Assembly: GCF_013350005.1 (NCBI RefSeq)
Contig: NZ_JABVWW010000016.1
Location: forward strand, 1 to 60,111
Source of the DNA: Methylocystis silviterrae
Lineage (GTDB): Bacteria; Pseudomonadota; Alphaproteobacteria; Rhizobiales; Beijerinckiaceae
Direction: 5' to 3'
DNA length: 60,111 nt
Below the pieces are notes generated by a model. That model was not told the origin of the DNA, searched no databases, and saw only the letters and a program-made list of their open reading frames with translations. The number at the start of each line of letters is the position of its first letter. Within the stretch, counting starts at the first letter, position 1. A program made the position numbers and the translations under genes. Positions 16,199 to 24,470 of the stretch are shown here, piece after piece.

Positions 16199-17006
16199 GA
16201 ACGCTCCTCGATCGAGCGAAATCGATGAAACGTCTCGCAACCGCTCCGGGCGCTCCCTTGCTAACAAGATTGAGCGGGCGGGAGAGCGGAAAGGATCCGC
16301 TTCGAACATTCTCAACCGACGCCGCGACGCCACTCATCGGCAAGAGCCTGATGTGAGCGCCGTGACCCGCCTCATATTCCGCCGAACCGATCGACACATA
16401 GCCGATGGCGCCAGGATTGCCGGCCACCGTCTTTATGGCCTGCTGATTCTCGCCGATAATGACATGCGCTTTCACGTCGCCGCCCTTCAGCTTGAAATAG
16501 TGGAGGAACAGTTCGAGGGTCGACCGGCCCTCAGCCTTGTTGACGACCGTAATCCGTCCGGCCGCGCCGCCCGCTTTGCTCCAATCGGCGATCTTTCCCG
16601 TATAGATCGCGACAATCTGCTCGTCCGTCAGCGACCGGACCGAATTATTCGTATTCACGATGATTCCGACGCCGTCGCGCGCGATCGTAAAGAATTGCAG
16701 GTCCGTCTCGTCGGCGTTCGGCGCGCGCGACGCCATGCCGAGGTCCGCGAGGCCTGAGCGGGCGTCGGCGACGCCTCGAGAGGAACCGCCCGATTGCACG
16801 TCGACGCGGATGCTGGGGTTTTGCTCCTCGAACCGCTTGCCGATCTCCGCCGCGAGCGGCGCCACGGTGCTCGAGCCAGTCAGCACGAGCCGGTTGTCGG
16901 CCGCATGCCCGAGAGACGACGAGAAAAAAGCGATATAGACCGCGCAAATGCGGCCGATAGACGCCAACGCGCATCGGTCCTTTCCGCGGAACCAAGAGAC
17001 CGACAT
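16155..17006 (-). CDS. pstS: PstS-like phosphate/arsenate-binding protein
   Basis: 283 residues. A signal peptide (about 1-36, ending SSSLGHAAD) precedes a type II periplasmic binding protein. LTGSSTVAPLAAEIGKRFEE holds the anion-binding SST loop, QSGGSSRGVADARSG the second binding loop, and DGVGIIVNTNN the DG element. It is the short PBP-like-2 class rather than the longest PstS. The start codon overlaps the arsM stop (TGATG), so uptake and methylation are translationally coupled. That coupling makes arsenate a serious candidate substrate, though sequence alone cannot separate it from phosphate. Confidence 0.88.
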   Translation of the reverse strand: MSVSWFRGKDRCALASIGRICAVYIAFFSSSLGHAADNRLVLTGSSTVAPLAAEIGKRFEEQNPSIRVDVQSGGSSRGVADARSGLADLGMASRAPNADETDLQFFTIARDGVGIIVNTNNSVRSLTDEQIVAIYTGKIADWSKAGGAAGRITVVNKAEGRSTLELFLHYFKLKGGDVKAHVIIGENQQAIKTVAGNPGAIGYVSIGSAEYEAGHGAHIRLLPMSGVAASVENVRSGSFPLSRPLNLVSKGAPGAVARRFIDFARSRSVHDIVESQFFVPVAP

Positions 17007-18058
17007 CAGCAGCAGTCGCCGAATTCGCCGCCGCGACTGGCGTCGATGGAGAACGGGATGTTCGTCCCACAGCCGGGAAACACGCCGTAATGATGGGAGA
17101 AATCGCCGATAAACTCGAAATGCGGCGCGAAGCGGCTTTCCTTCAGCATCCGCCAACTATTGCCGCAGACCGGGAAAATCCGCCCCTTTTCCATCGCGTG
17201 ATGGCTGTCGAGCGAGAACACATGCGGCGCTTCCGGAACGCCGCCTTTGTAAATCACCGCCTGACCATAGTCCTCGCAGGCGGGCTCGAGCGCATCGATC
17301 TTAAACAGGCGATATGTCGCCGAATAGAAGCGCGCCGCGCCGATTTTTTCTTCGACTTCCGGATCGGTGATTTCGAGCGGGCGGCTCGTTACGAGGCGCG
17401 GATCGCCAAAGCCCGCGGACCTTCCCAGGGCGAGAAAATCCCCCCAATAGAGCGCTCCGCCGAGGCATTCGCCATACAGGATGGGATCGCCGCGCACCGC
17501 CTCATCAAGCCGCCGGTCGGCATAGACGTCGGCGAAATAAAATTCGCCCCCAGGCTTGAGCAGGTCGAAGACGCCCTCGAGCACCGCCGGTTTGTCGATC
17601 GACAGATTGACGACGCAATTGGATACGACGACATCGAAGCTGCCCGGTTCGAGTCCGAGCGTGTTGAGCGCCTCGATATATCCTCTGAGAAACCGCACGT
17701 TCAGCCGATCGAAGCCGAATTTCGACATATGCCAGTCGACATGCGCCTCAGCGACCACAAGCTGCTCCGGCGTCATATCGACGCCAACGACCTCGCCCGA
17801 CGGTCCGACGAGTTGGGCAAGGGCATAAACATCGCGACCCGATCCGCAACCGAGGTCCAGGACGCGGCGTCCCTGCAAAAGCTCCGGAACGACGAGGCCG
17901 CAGCCATAATATTTCGCCAGCACCTCGTCATGGACGTTCGACAGGAGCGCTTTGACGCGCTCCGGCATATTGTCCGGCGTGCAACAGGCTTTGGTTTTGA
18001 GGTCCTGCGATCCCTGAAGGATCTTGCCGTAATAGTCCTTGACGACCTGGATGTTCAT
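17006..18058 (-). CDS. arsM: Arsenosugar-type arsenite S-adenosylmethionine methyltransferase
   Basis: 350 residues. VKDYYGKILQGSQDLKTKAC (6-25) is the N-terminal signature of the ArsM class found in arsenosugar clusters. The SAM-binding motif VLDLGCGSGRD is near 66-76. Cysteines at 25/26, 53, 148 (SNCVVN) and 198 (GECLGG) match the four As(III)-coordinating positions of ArsM. The C-terminal 100 residues (CGNSWRMLKESRFAPHF, then a terminal CC) fit the long ArsM form. It methylates As(III), in this class mainly to the dimethyl stage. It lies 45 bases after nrsF and overlaps pstS, so it sits in a sigF-nrsF-arsM-pst unit. Confidence 0.92.
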   Translation of the reverse strand: MNIQVVKDYYGKILQGSQDLKTKACCTPDNMPERVKALLSNVHDEVLAKYYGCGLVVPELLQGRRVLDLGCGSGRDVYALAQLVGPSGEVVGVDMTPEQLVVAEAHVDWHMSKFGFDRLNVRFLRGYIEALNTLGLEPGSFDVVVSNCVVNLSIDKPAVLEGVFDLLKPGGEFYFADVYADRRLDEAVRGDPILYGECLGGALYWGDFLALGRSAGFGDPRLVTSRPLEITDPEVEEKIGAARFYSATYRLFKIDALEPACEDYGQAVIYKGGVPEAPHVFSLDSHHAMEKGRIFPVCGNSWRMLKESRFAPHFEFIGDFSHHYGVFPGCGTNIPFSIDASRGGEFGDCC

Positions 18059-18103
18059 GAGCGCGCCTTTTTAGCCGACCGTCACCCTTTCGGCGTAATC
18101 CCG

Positions 18104-18790
18104 TTAGCAGTGAGGTGTCGTTTGATTGTCGAGCGAACGCATATCGACGGTTCGCCAATACAGGACATGCCGACCGAAGAGCGCAGCAAATCCTGAGAGG
18201 ACAAGGACCGAACCGAACTGCCAGACAAGCACCATGACGCTTGACTCCTGCTGATGGAACAGGAGCATGCCGGCCGCGACCAGCGCCGCCGCCGCGAGCG
18301 TCGCGAGCCCGGTTGTCAGGTAGGGCGCAATTGGCGCGCCTCGGCGAACCATGAGCAGGATCAGGATCAGCGGCGCCGCGCTTGTCGCAACGATTTTCCA
18401 GAAGCAACTGAATTCCAGCTGAATGGCGAGACTCTGCACTCCATGGAGCGTCCAATCGCGCCAGCAGCCTTCGCCAAGAGACGCCAGCCAGACCAGCAAG
18501 AACGGAAAAGGCGCGAGGCGCTCCCACAGCGGCCGGCCGGGGCAAGTCGAGCAAAACGCGGCCGCCGCCGCCATCATCGACGTCAGAATGGCGGCCGAGA
18601 GTTCGATTAAGAAGCGCGGTTCCGCGATCCGAACTGAGAAATCCGCGCGCAAACCTAAGACAAACACCAAGACCGCTGCATAGGTGAGCGAAAGCACAAA
18701 CCACATCATTGCGCGCCACATGGGGTGCGGCAGACGGCGGACGGGCTTGGCGCTTGCGGCGAGGCGACGAATAAGCTCTTCCGAATTCAT
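18104..18790 (-). CDS. nrsF: NrsF-family (DUF1109) membrane anti-sigma factor
   Basis: 228 residues with six membrane helices (first at about 27-46). It starts with a short cytoplasmic region (ELIRRLAASAKPVRRLPHP, the typical NrsF opening) and has the Cys pair FCSTCPGRPLWERLAPFP (around 79-96) near a membrane boundary, plus CWRDW and FSCFWK. NrsF proteins hold ECF sigma SigF at the membrane and release it in response to metals or oxidants acting on Cys. The start overlaps the sigma gene stop (ATGA), which fixes the pair. Confidence 0.9.
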   Translation of the reverse strand: MNSEELIRRLAASAKPVRRLPHPMWRAMMWFVLSLTYAAVLVFVLGLRADFSVRIAEPRFLIELSAAILTSMMAAAAAFCSTCPGRPLWERLAPFPFLLVWLASLGEGCWRDWTLHGVQSLAIQLEFSCFWKIVATSAAPLILILLMVRRGAPIAPYLTTGLATLAAAALVAAGMLLFHQQESSVMVLVWQFGSVLVLSGFAALFGRHVLYWRTVDMRSLDNQTTPHC

Positions 18791-19371
18791 TGCGTCTCTC
18801 TTTTCAACACTTCACGCATCGTCTTGAGCCCCCGATGCACGCTGACCTTCAACGACGCCACGCTCTTGCCAGTCACGGCGGAAGCCTCTTGGAGCGACAG
18901 ACCTCGCACTTTCATCAGCTCGACCGCCTGGCGTTGCCCGTCCGGCAATTGCGCCAAGGCGCGCCGTATCGCCTCTTGATCATCGCTGGTCTCCTGTTCG
19001 TTCTTCGTATCGCTTCTCGAAAAGGTTTCGGGCATGATGTCGACCGTTGTTTCATTCGCGGATCGAGCTGTCCGGCGACGCGCGGCGTCGATCGTCCGGC
19101 GCATCGCGATCGTCATCAGCCAGGGCATGAAAGGGCGAGCGAGGTCGTAAGTGTGTCGGACGGTATGGACCGACAGCAAAACCTCCTGGACGATGTCTTC
19201 TACGTCCGGCGCGCTTGGCCATCTGTAAGCGACGAATCTGCGAAGGACGGGAAGAATTTCAGAGAGAAGCGCAGCATAGGCGGCGGTGTCGCCGTCTTGA
19301 GCGGCGCGCATCAGTTGCCGCCAGCGTTCCTCGCGCTCCAACCTCGCGCGGTCGTCTCGGGGGGTAGACAT
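18787..19371 (-). CDS. sigF: ECF sigma factor, SigF-like
   Basis: 194 residues. Region 2 has ILPVLRRFVAYRWPSAPDVE followed by DIVQEVLLSVH and PWLMTIAMRRTIDAARR. Region 4 has LAQLPDGQRQAVELMKVRGL and VTGKSVASLKVSVHRGLKTM. The ATG at 19371 gives a normal ECF length; a frame starting 69 bases earlier lacks homology. Paired with nrsF, it is the likely reader of the GTAAC-N16/17-CGAA motifs across this island. No copy of that motif is visible just before sigF itself, so it may be transcribed with or through hxlR, or by another promoter. Confidence 0.92.
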   Translation of the reverse strand: MSTPRDDRARLEREERWRQLMRAAQDGDTAAYAALLSEILPVLRRFVAYRWPSAPDVEDIVQEVLLSVHTVRHTYDLARPFMPWLMTIAMRRTIDAARRRTARSANETTVDIMPETFSRSDTKNEQETSDDQEAIRRALAQLPDGQRQAVELMKVRGLSLQEASAVTGKSVASLKVSVHRGLKTMREVLKRETQ

Positions 19372-19408
19372 GCCGTTTTGACCCTCGGCGCAGAAAGAAG
19401 AGCGCTGC

Positions 19409-19804
19409 TTAATTGCTTGAGCGCAGGATTTTCTTTTCAATCGAGCTTGAGGCGGGCTCCGGACTGGCCTCAGGTTGTTTTCGCTGTATGTGCGTTTGGC
19501 CCCACTGGTACAGCTCCCGCAGCAATGGCTCCAGTGTCCTGCCGAGATCGGACAGGGAGTATTCGACCTTGGGCGGCACCTCGGCGAAAACCTTACGCAG
19601 AATCATGCCGTCGGCTTCGAGTTCGCGTAGCTGGAGGGTCAGCATTCTCTGCGTAACATTTGGCATCAGCCTGCGAAGTTCATTGAAGCGTCTTGTGCCG
19701 TCGAGAAGGCGAAACAGGATCGTCGCCTTCCATTTGCTTCCCATCACGTCCAGGGCGGCTTCGAGCGGGCAGCATGTGTAGGCCTGATGTCGCTGTTTCC
19801 TCAT
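19409..19804 (-). CDS. HxlR-family transcriptional regulator
   Basis: 131 residues with the HxlR winged-helix domain: CPLEAALDVMGSKWKATILF near 13-32, then RRFNELRRLMPNVTQRMLTL and VPPKVEYSLSDLGRTLEPLL. The N-terminal CC (residues 12-13) is the position of the redox- or electrophile-sensing Cys in many HxlR proteins. Divergent from a tautomerase-AhpD unit, which it probably controls through the dyad at 19,831-19,850. ATG 19804 is used. Confidence 0.88.
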   Translation of the reverse strand: MRKQRHQAYTCCPLEAALDVMGSKWKATILFRLLDGTRRFNELRRLMPNVTQRMLTLQLRELEADGMILRKVFAEVPPKVEYSLSDLGRTLEPLLRELYQWGQTHIQRKQPEASPEPASSSIEKKILRSSN

Positions 19805-19830
19805 GCACGCTCCATTGGTATCAAAAAGGA

Positions 19831-19850
19831 CACTATAGCTAATATTAGTG
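19831..19850. promoter_or_regulatory. Probable HxlR operator
   Basis: An imperfect 20-base palindrome, CACTA at 19831-19835 and TAGTG at 19846-19850, with an AT-rich centre, in the divergent hxlR/tautomerase region. Confidence 0.45.
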
Positions 19851-19918
19851 CCTACTTGTGCAGGTTGCAAATACGTGTGGATATCGCTCCATTGACGCTA
19901 AGCCATAGGAGCAGCGGC

Positions 19919-20134
19919 ATGCCACTCGTGAACATCAAGGGAATCAGCGGCTATCTGACGCCCGATCAGAAGAAACAACTCATCTCGGGGGTGACGGAGG
20001 CCGTACTGGCGGTGGAAGGCGAGGGCCTGAGGGACGTGACCTGGGTCATCGTCGAGGACGTGGCGCCCGGCGCATGGGGGGTCGGCGGCCAGCCCATGAC
20101 GGACGCCGATCTTCGTCGTCTGGCGAACCGTTAG
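19919..20134 (+). CDS. 4-oxalocrotonate tautomerase-like protein
   Basis: 71 residues. After Met removal the chain starts with the catalytic Pro (MPLVNIKGISGYLTPDQKK). It keeps the 4-OT beta-alpha-beta pattern with VTWVIVEDV and GVGGQPM. The length is that of small hexameric tautomerases. First gene of the HxlR-divergent unit; 16 bases before the AhpD-like gene. Substrate unknown. The ATG at 19919 is decided by the Pro-1 rule. Confidence 0.85.
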   Translation: MPLVNIKGISGYLTPDQKKQLISGVTEAVLAVEGEGLRDVTWVIVEDVAPGAWGVGGQPMTDADLRRLANR

Positions 20135-20150
20135 TCGGAGAGCGAACGCA

Positions 20151-20726
20151 ATGAGCAACACATATCGAATTAAAGACCTCCCCTTCCTCGCGATCGAGAC
20201 GGCGACGGGAAAAGCCCGGAGCCTGCTCGAATCCGCTAAAAGACAAATGGGGTTCACGCCAAAAATGTATGGGGCCATGGCCAATGAGCCGGCGCTATAC
20301 GAAGCCTATTCCTCCGGTTATGCGGCCTTTCGTCAGGAATGCGGATTCACTCCCATCGAGCAAGAAGTGATCTTTCTCGTCATCAGCCGCTGGAACGGGT
20401 GCCACTACTGCATGGCGGCGCACAGCTTTGTCGCCGACAAGATGTCGAAGGTGCCACCCGATGTGACGGACGCTATCCGCGACGGCCGGCCAATTTCCGA
20501 CGCCAAGCTGCGGGCGCTCGCGGAGTTCACGCGGATCATGCTCGAAAAGCGAGGGCGTCCAAACGAAGCCGACGCGCAGGCATTCTTCTCCGCGGGATAC
20601 AGCGAGAGAAATATTCTCGGAATCATCCTCGCCATCAGCGTCAAGACGATCAGCAATTATGCGAACCACGTCTTTCACACGCCGGTAGACGAGGTTTTCG
20701 CCACGCGCGTGTGGGAGATGGCGTAG
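20151..20726 (+). CDS. Peroxidase-related AhpD-like (CMD family) protein
   Basis: 191 residues. The CMD/AhpD active motif CHYCMAAHSF lies near 84-93, with a His six residues after the first Cys. The C-terminal NILGIILAISVKTISNYANH matches the peroxidase-related CMD subgroup. It shares an operon with the tautomerase under probable HxlR control. It differs from the CMD proteins at 3.6 and 23.9 kb, so it is a third, non-recent member in the island. Confidence 0.85.
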   Translation: MSNTYRIKDLPFLAIETATGKARSLLESAKRQMGFTPKMYGAMANEPALYEAYSSGYAAFRQECGFTPIEQEVIFLVISRWNGCHYCMAAHSFVADKMSKVPPDVTDAIRDGRPISDAKLRALAEFTRIMLEKRGRPNEADAQAFFSAGYSERNILGIILAISVKTISNYANHVFHTPVDEVFATRVWEMA

Positions 20727-20810
20727 AGGTCAGACGATTGATGTTCGCGTCGGCGTGTCTCGTCGAGTGTTCTGTCATGGACGGGACACGCCGATTTCGA
20801 GGAAGCGACA

Positions 20811-21000
20811 ATGAAGATCTCGATTGAAACACAAATCACTGTCGAAGCGCCACCGACCAGGATTTGGCGGATTCTCACCGACTTCCCCGCTATGCATTCC
20901 TAGAATTCCTTTATTCGTTCGATTTCGGACGTGCTCACGCCGGGAAACCGCCTTAGCACGCAAATTGCGCCGCCTGGTCGAGCCGTCAGCTGCGAAATTA
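20811..21000 (+). pseudogene. SRPBCC (START/PYR-like) protein remnant
   Basis: ATG at 20811 opens ISIETQITVEAPPTRIWRIL and then DFPAMHS, followed by TAG at 20901. The same frame resumes NSFIRSISDVLTPGNRL and QIAPPGR. In SRPBCC proteins the stop position holds Trp (SWNPFI), so TGG has become TAG. The last two thirds of the domain are missing. A dead gene that probably once belonged to the HxlR unit. Confidence 0.7.
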
Positions 21001-21031
21001 GAGCAATCAGAGATTCAACTCTTAGTGACTA

Positions 21032-21685
21032 CTAGCGTCCGTCCACTATCGGCCCGAACAGGGCGGATGCGGGCTCATTCGTCTGATCATTGTCGTTGAA
21101 CACGGCGATGAAATTCAACTCGCCTGGCTCCTTGCCGAACACATTTCTATAGTCGCCGGCGACGTCACGCTCTTCGGCGCGCATAAGACCGATGTCGGCG
21201 CTTCCGCGGAGTTGGATATAGGCGAGGCTTTGGTGTCGCTGGGAGCGGATGATCGATCCGTTGTGCAGGGGCGTCGCCGTCCAAACATAGCCCAACGTCG
21301 GAACGTCGCGATTAAGAAACGACGGCTTGCCGAAAACGAACATGATCATTGCGCCGAAATCTTCGGTTGCGAGCTTTCGCAAATCTGCCGTGGCCTGGAG
21401 TTGGTCGACGCGCCATCGCCACCGAACGCGCGTCAGCTCAGCGCCGTCTCGTTCAACTGGTTGATAGAGACCGGATGCGGATTTTTGAGGGATGCTACGC
21501 AACATGGCGCCCTGCGCGCTCTCCTCGACGCTGAAATCGTTTCGGCCAACGAAGTCGATCCGCTTCGCGCTAGCCAGCGCCTTTGCAGGATCTAGCAGGA
21601 GACTTTCCGCCCGCGCGACGGACAAGGCCGTCCACGTCACACAGAATATCGAAATAGCTCCTGCGCCAAGCTTCGCTTTTGTCAA
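21032..21685 (-). CDS. DUF3047 secreted protein
   Basis: 217 residues with an N-terminal signal peptide (MTKAKLGAGAISIFCVTWTA, cleavage near ARA). The DUF3047 pattern follows: VRWRWRVDQLQATADLRKLA, EDFGAMIMFVFGK, TLGYVWTATPLHNGSII and an acidic ERDVAGDYRNVFG. The fold resembles carbohydrate-binding beta-sandwiches; function unknown. DUF3047 genes recur beside TIGR04282/TIGR04283 arsenosugar-type genes (from memory). Co-directional with DUF547, 130 bases downstream. Confidence 0.82.
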   Translation of the reverse strand: MTKAKLGAGAISIFCVTWTALSVARAESLLLDPAKALASAKRIDFVGRNDFSVEESAQGAMLRSIPQKSASGLYQPVERDGAELTRVRWRWRVDQLQATADLRKLATEDFGAMIMFVFGKPSFLNRDVPTLGYVWTATPLHNGSIIRSQRHQSLAYIQLRGSADIGLMRAEERDVAGDYRNVFGKEPGELNFIAVFNDNDQTNEPASALFGPIVDGR

Positions 21686-21815
21686 TTTCGTATCGCTCCC
21701 CGTCTTATAACGAGCCGTTATTCCATGAACCAGTCATGACTGACGACCGGCGACATGCCGCTCATGAAAAATTTGCGTGCCGACGCGCGTCCTGCCGGAA
21801 TAGCGGAGCCCCGCT

Positions 21816-22673
21816 TCACCGCAGGACATCGTTGAGCGTCCAATCGTAATGATGACTGCTGATCGATCTTACAGAGTCGAGTTTTAACCTGAGAGACGGA
21901 GTCGCATATTTGCGGAGATGTCTGAGGACGCCCACATCATCGCCGCCGAAGTCCGACTTGAACCATTCGTAAATCGACGAAACCACGAGCCGGCCGCCGG
22001 AGAAATTCGTTCCTCGCGGGTTGTTGACATAGGCTTTCGCCGCCGCGTCGAGTTGCGCGTCGAGGCGGGCGCCGGTGAAGGCGTGGGTCTGTAGATTGGG
22101 ACAGCCGACCGATGCGCAATTTACGGAATAATGCGCTCGCGGATCCTTGAACAGTGGCCGCAGCACGCCGTGCTCGATGTCGTCGAGACTGAATTCGACG
22201 CCCTGCAGTGTCAGCACTTTGGCCTTCCATGGGCCGCCGGTGAACGCCGCAAAGAGCCCGCCGCCGAGCGAGACGTTTTTGATCGACGAGACAGGATAGT
22301 GATCCAGCACGATGTCGATCGTCTTTGCATTATAAAGATTAGCGAGGAAGGCGAACTGCTCCGAACGGCCGAGCGTTCGCGGGTCGACGGCGCGCAGGCT
22401 TTCGAGATACTGCTTTAACTCTGCGTGGCCATTCGCTTGAAAGCTTCCATAGTCCACCCGGTTCAGCCCGTCATCGCCCGGATGCACATAGGTTTGCAAC
22501 AGACGGTCCCACGCCGAGTGATCGACAACCACGGAAGGATCATTTGCAGCTTCGCGGAAGAGATCCGCGGGCTCGGTTGTCGCCGCGGCCGCGTAAGATA
22601 TAAGCGCGAGAAGTGACGCCACGCGCACACCCCCCCAAAAAGCTACGTCAATCACTTCGGCAATTCTTCGCAT
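21816..22673 (-). CDS. DUF547 secreted protein
   Basis: 285 residues with a signal or anchor segment (about 13-30). The DUF547 domain shows WDRLLQTYVHPGDDGLNRVD, FLANLYNAKTIDIVLDHYPV, HYSVNCASVGCPNL with two conserved Cys, and a C-terminal HHYDWTLND. This domain has a papain/transglutaminase-like fold by profile, with CASVGCP near the putative active site, but no reaction has been assigned. It is a frequent neighbour of arsenosugar-type genes. GGAG precedes the ATG. Confidence 0.85.
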   Translation of the reverse strand: MRRIAEVIDVAFWGGVRVASLLALISYAAAATTEPADLFREAANDPSVVVDHSAWDRLLQTYVHPGDDGLNRVDYGSFQANGHAELKQYLESLRAVDPRTLGRSEQFAFLANLYNAKTIDIVLDHYPVSSIKNVSLGGGLFAAFTGGPWKAKVLTLQGVEFSLDDIEHGVLRPLFKDPRAHYSVNCASVGCPNLQTHAFTGARLDAQLDAAAKAYVNNPRGTNFSGGRLVVSSIYEWFKSDFGGDDVGVLRHLRKYATPSLRLKLDSVRSISSHHYDWTLNDVLR

Positions 22674-22837
22674 TCGCGGCTCCTTCTAGGCAGCAATTCC
22701 GCCGTCGACTCTGGCGGCCGTTCCAGGGCATACGTTTAAGAGTTGACGTTCCTCGCGATGTGCGCGGGTCTCGCGGAGATCACATCGTCGGCCCGGCGGC
22801 GAGCGCCGGGATCGCACTTGCTTGATTGCTTGCTCGA

Positions 22838-22993
22838 CTAGAATCTTGCCAGGATCGGTGGTGGGGGCGCAAACAGATTGAAGTGATAATTCACGCCCGC
22901 GCGGACGGTGTGAAATCGTGTTTCCTCGCGATTGCCGGCAAAAAATGCGTTTCCGCCGTTGTTGCGCAGATTGGTGTAGAGAGGCTGCTTCAT
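22838..22993 (-). pseudogene. C-terminal remnant of an outer-membrane beta-barrel protein
   Basis: 51 codons ending FHTVRAGVNYHFNLFAPPPP plus five residues. The last-strand pattern RAGxNYHF is typical of the C-terminus of alphaproteobacterial opacity/Omp25-type barrels. The rest of the gene is absent. The SigF-like site 6 lies 116 bases upstream, so the intact gene may have belonged to the same regulon. Confidence 0.5.
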
Positions 22994-23515
22994 CTTGCCG
23001 TTCCTTCGCACTGGTTTTGATCTGGAGCTCGCGGCCTTATTGCATCGACTGCATTTGCGCGCCGGTCACGAAGTGACTTTAGCGGCGAACGCTTTCCATG
23101 TTTCCCAGTTCGCAAGGTCGAAGAGGAAAGTTACACGTGGACGAATTCATTGATGCGAGAACGGCGGCAAATGGAACATGTCCTACAAATACCGCGACGC
23201 ATGTCGTCAAACGGAAAAATCAAAACGAAGCGCTAGCGTAAGCGATGTCTCATGCGAAGGCGATCAGCGATGCAAGGCCAGGGCTTTCGTCATTGCCGGT
23301 TCAAGGCCTGTCTTGGAAGACAATGAACCGACGCGCTACGACGCTTCACGCGGATTGCTTTTCGACGACGCATCAGCTGCGGCGACTCGTTACGCGGCGA
23401 AGCGCTCGCCGCTCCACCTGTTCAGAAGAAATTGCACAATTGGAACGCGGGGCCGCGTGCTGCCGCTCTCGTTAAGAATGGATCAAAAGCTCTCGACCAT
23501 GCGCTACGATGGCGC
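22994..23515. other. Non-coding stretch with one SigF-like site
   Basis: Apart from the promoter motif at 23,109-23,134 I see no convincing gene. Open frames on the plus strand have unnatural, Arg/Ser-rich composition. Confidence 0.35.
23109..23134 (-). promoter_or_regulatory. SigF-like ECF promoter motif (site 6)
   Basis: Minus strand TGTAACTTT with GTAAC at 23134-23130, 17 bases, CGAA at 23112-23109. It faces the barrel-protein remnant and, further on, DUF547 and DUF3047. Confidence 0.6.
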
Positions 23516-23599
23516 TCAACCGACGGCGATGAGCGTGACGACAAGGATGACGACAGCAGCCGCAGCGTAGATCGAAAGAGCAGCCGTGATGGCGTTCAT
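23516..23599 (-). CDS. Tiny single-span membrane protein (27 aa)
   Basis: MNAITAALSIYAAAAVVILV followed by a few residues: almost the whole product is one hydrophobic helix. The ATG at 23599 has an AGGAGG site at ideal spacing, which is why I accept it despite its size. No homologue recognised. Could be a membrane regulatory peptide. Confidence 0.4.
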   Translation of the reverse strand: MNAITAALSIYAAAAVVILVVTLIAVG

Positions 23600-23861
23600 G
23601 AGCGTCCTCCTGTCTTGCGCGGCGAAACGGGCGCTTAGATCTCGCGCTTCGAAGCGTTGGCCGCATTCGACAATGGAATCTTCGAACGAACTGTCTGAAA
23701 GCTACAAACGCCGTGGAAGCGTCGCAATTGCGATGCGCGCGATCGGCGAACATTCAGTGTTCAGCAATTCCGTCACGGAATTGGGCGCGTGCGAGCCTCC
23801 GTCGTTCGAATCGCGATCATGGCGCGCGCAGTGACTCATGAGCGTCGAGCGACGGCGTGGA

Positions 23862-24452
23862 CTATAAGGAAAGCAAGTTCGCGCTCGATTGCGCCGGCAC
23901 GACGCAAAAGCCTTGAGGCGGAACATCGAGCGCCGCGTTGAATTTTGATGAAAGGTTTTGAAACGCGATTAAACCGGTCAATTCGACGATCGTGTCGTCG
24001 GGCCATCGCTGCTTGAGTCTCGCTCGCAAGTCGTCGCTTACGCCCGGCTCAGTGATCGTCATTGCTTCGGCGTATTCAAGAGCGAGCTTTTCGTCCGCGG
24101 TGAAGAGCGCGCTCTCCCGCCATGCGGGGAGCGCCTCAATTTTCTGCATTGGGACGCCGCGCTTCGCTAGCGTCGCCGAATTGATGTCGACGCAAAACGC
24201 GCAATGATTGATTTGCGAGACTCGCACTGTCACCAGAGATCGTAGTGCAGGCGAGAGCGGGGACGACCGCCGATCCAGCGCGCCATAAAGTAATGCGACA
24301 GCCGCGAAAACCCAAGGTGAGCGACCCCACAGCAGGCCAGGATCGAGCACGCGGCCATAGGTTCGCCGTTGCTTCCAGAAGAAAAGGCGAATGATCCACG
24401 GATAGTCGGTTATCTCTTTCGCCGGCACAACGGACATTTGGGGGATTCCCAT
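23862..24452 (-). CDS. AhpD-like / CMD family protein
   Basis: 196 residues. The CMD core contains VTVRVSQINHCAFCVDINSA (about 80-99) with CxxC. The following helix LAKRGVPMQKIEAL and AFQNLSSKFNAALDVPPQGF match the subgroup often annotated as alkylhydroperoxidase-like. The N-terminus has a hydrophobic stretch (SPWVFAAVALLYGAL). It is the last gene of the radical-SAM operon, 18 bases after the TVP38 gene. Confidence 0.82.
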   Translation of the reverse strand: MGIPQMSVVPAKEITDYPWIIRLFFWKQRRTYGRVLDPGLLWGRSPWVFAAVALLYGALDRRSSPLSPALRSLVTVRVSQINHCAFCVDINSATLAKRGVPMQKIEALPAWRESALFTADEKLALEYAEAMTITEPGVSDDLRARLKQRWPDDTIVELTGLIAFQNLSSKFNAALDVPPQGFCVVPAQSSANLLSL

Positions 24453-24470
24453 CAGTGAGAGAGATGAGGT

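Noticed and set aside
19653-19677. Plus-strand GTAAC-N16-CGAA match inside hxlR
   Set aside because: It lies within coding sequence, lacks the TTT that follows GTAACY in most other sites and points toward a gene 240 bases away that has its own divergent promoter region. About one chance match is expected, so I do not count it.
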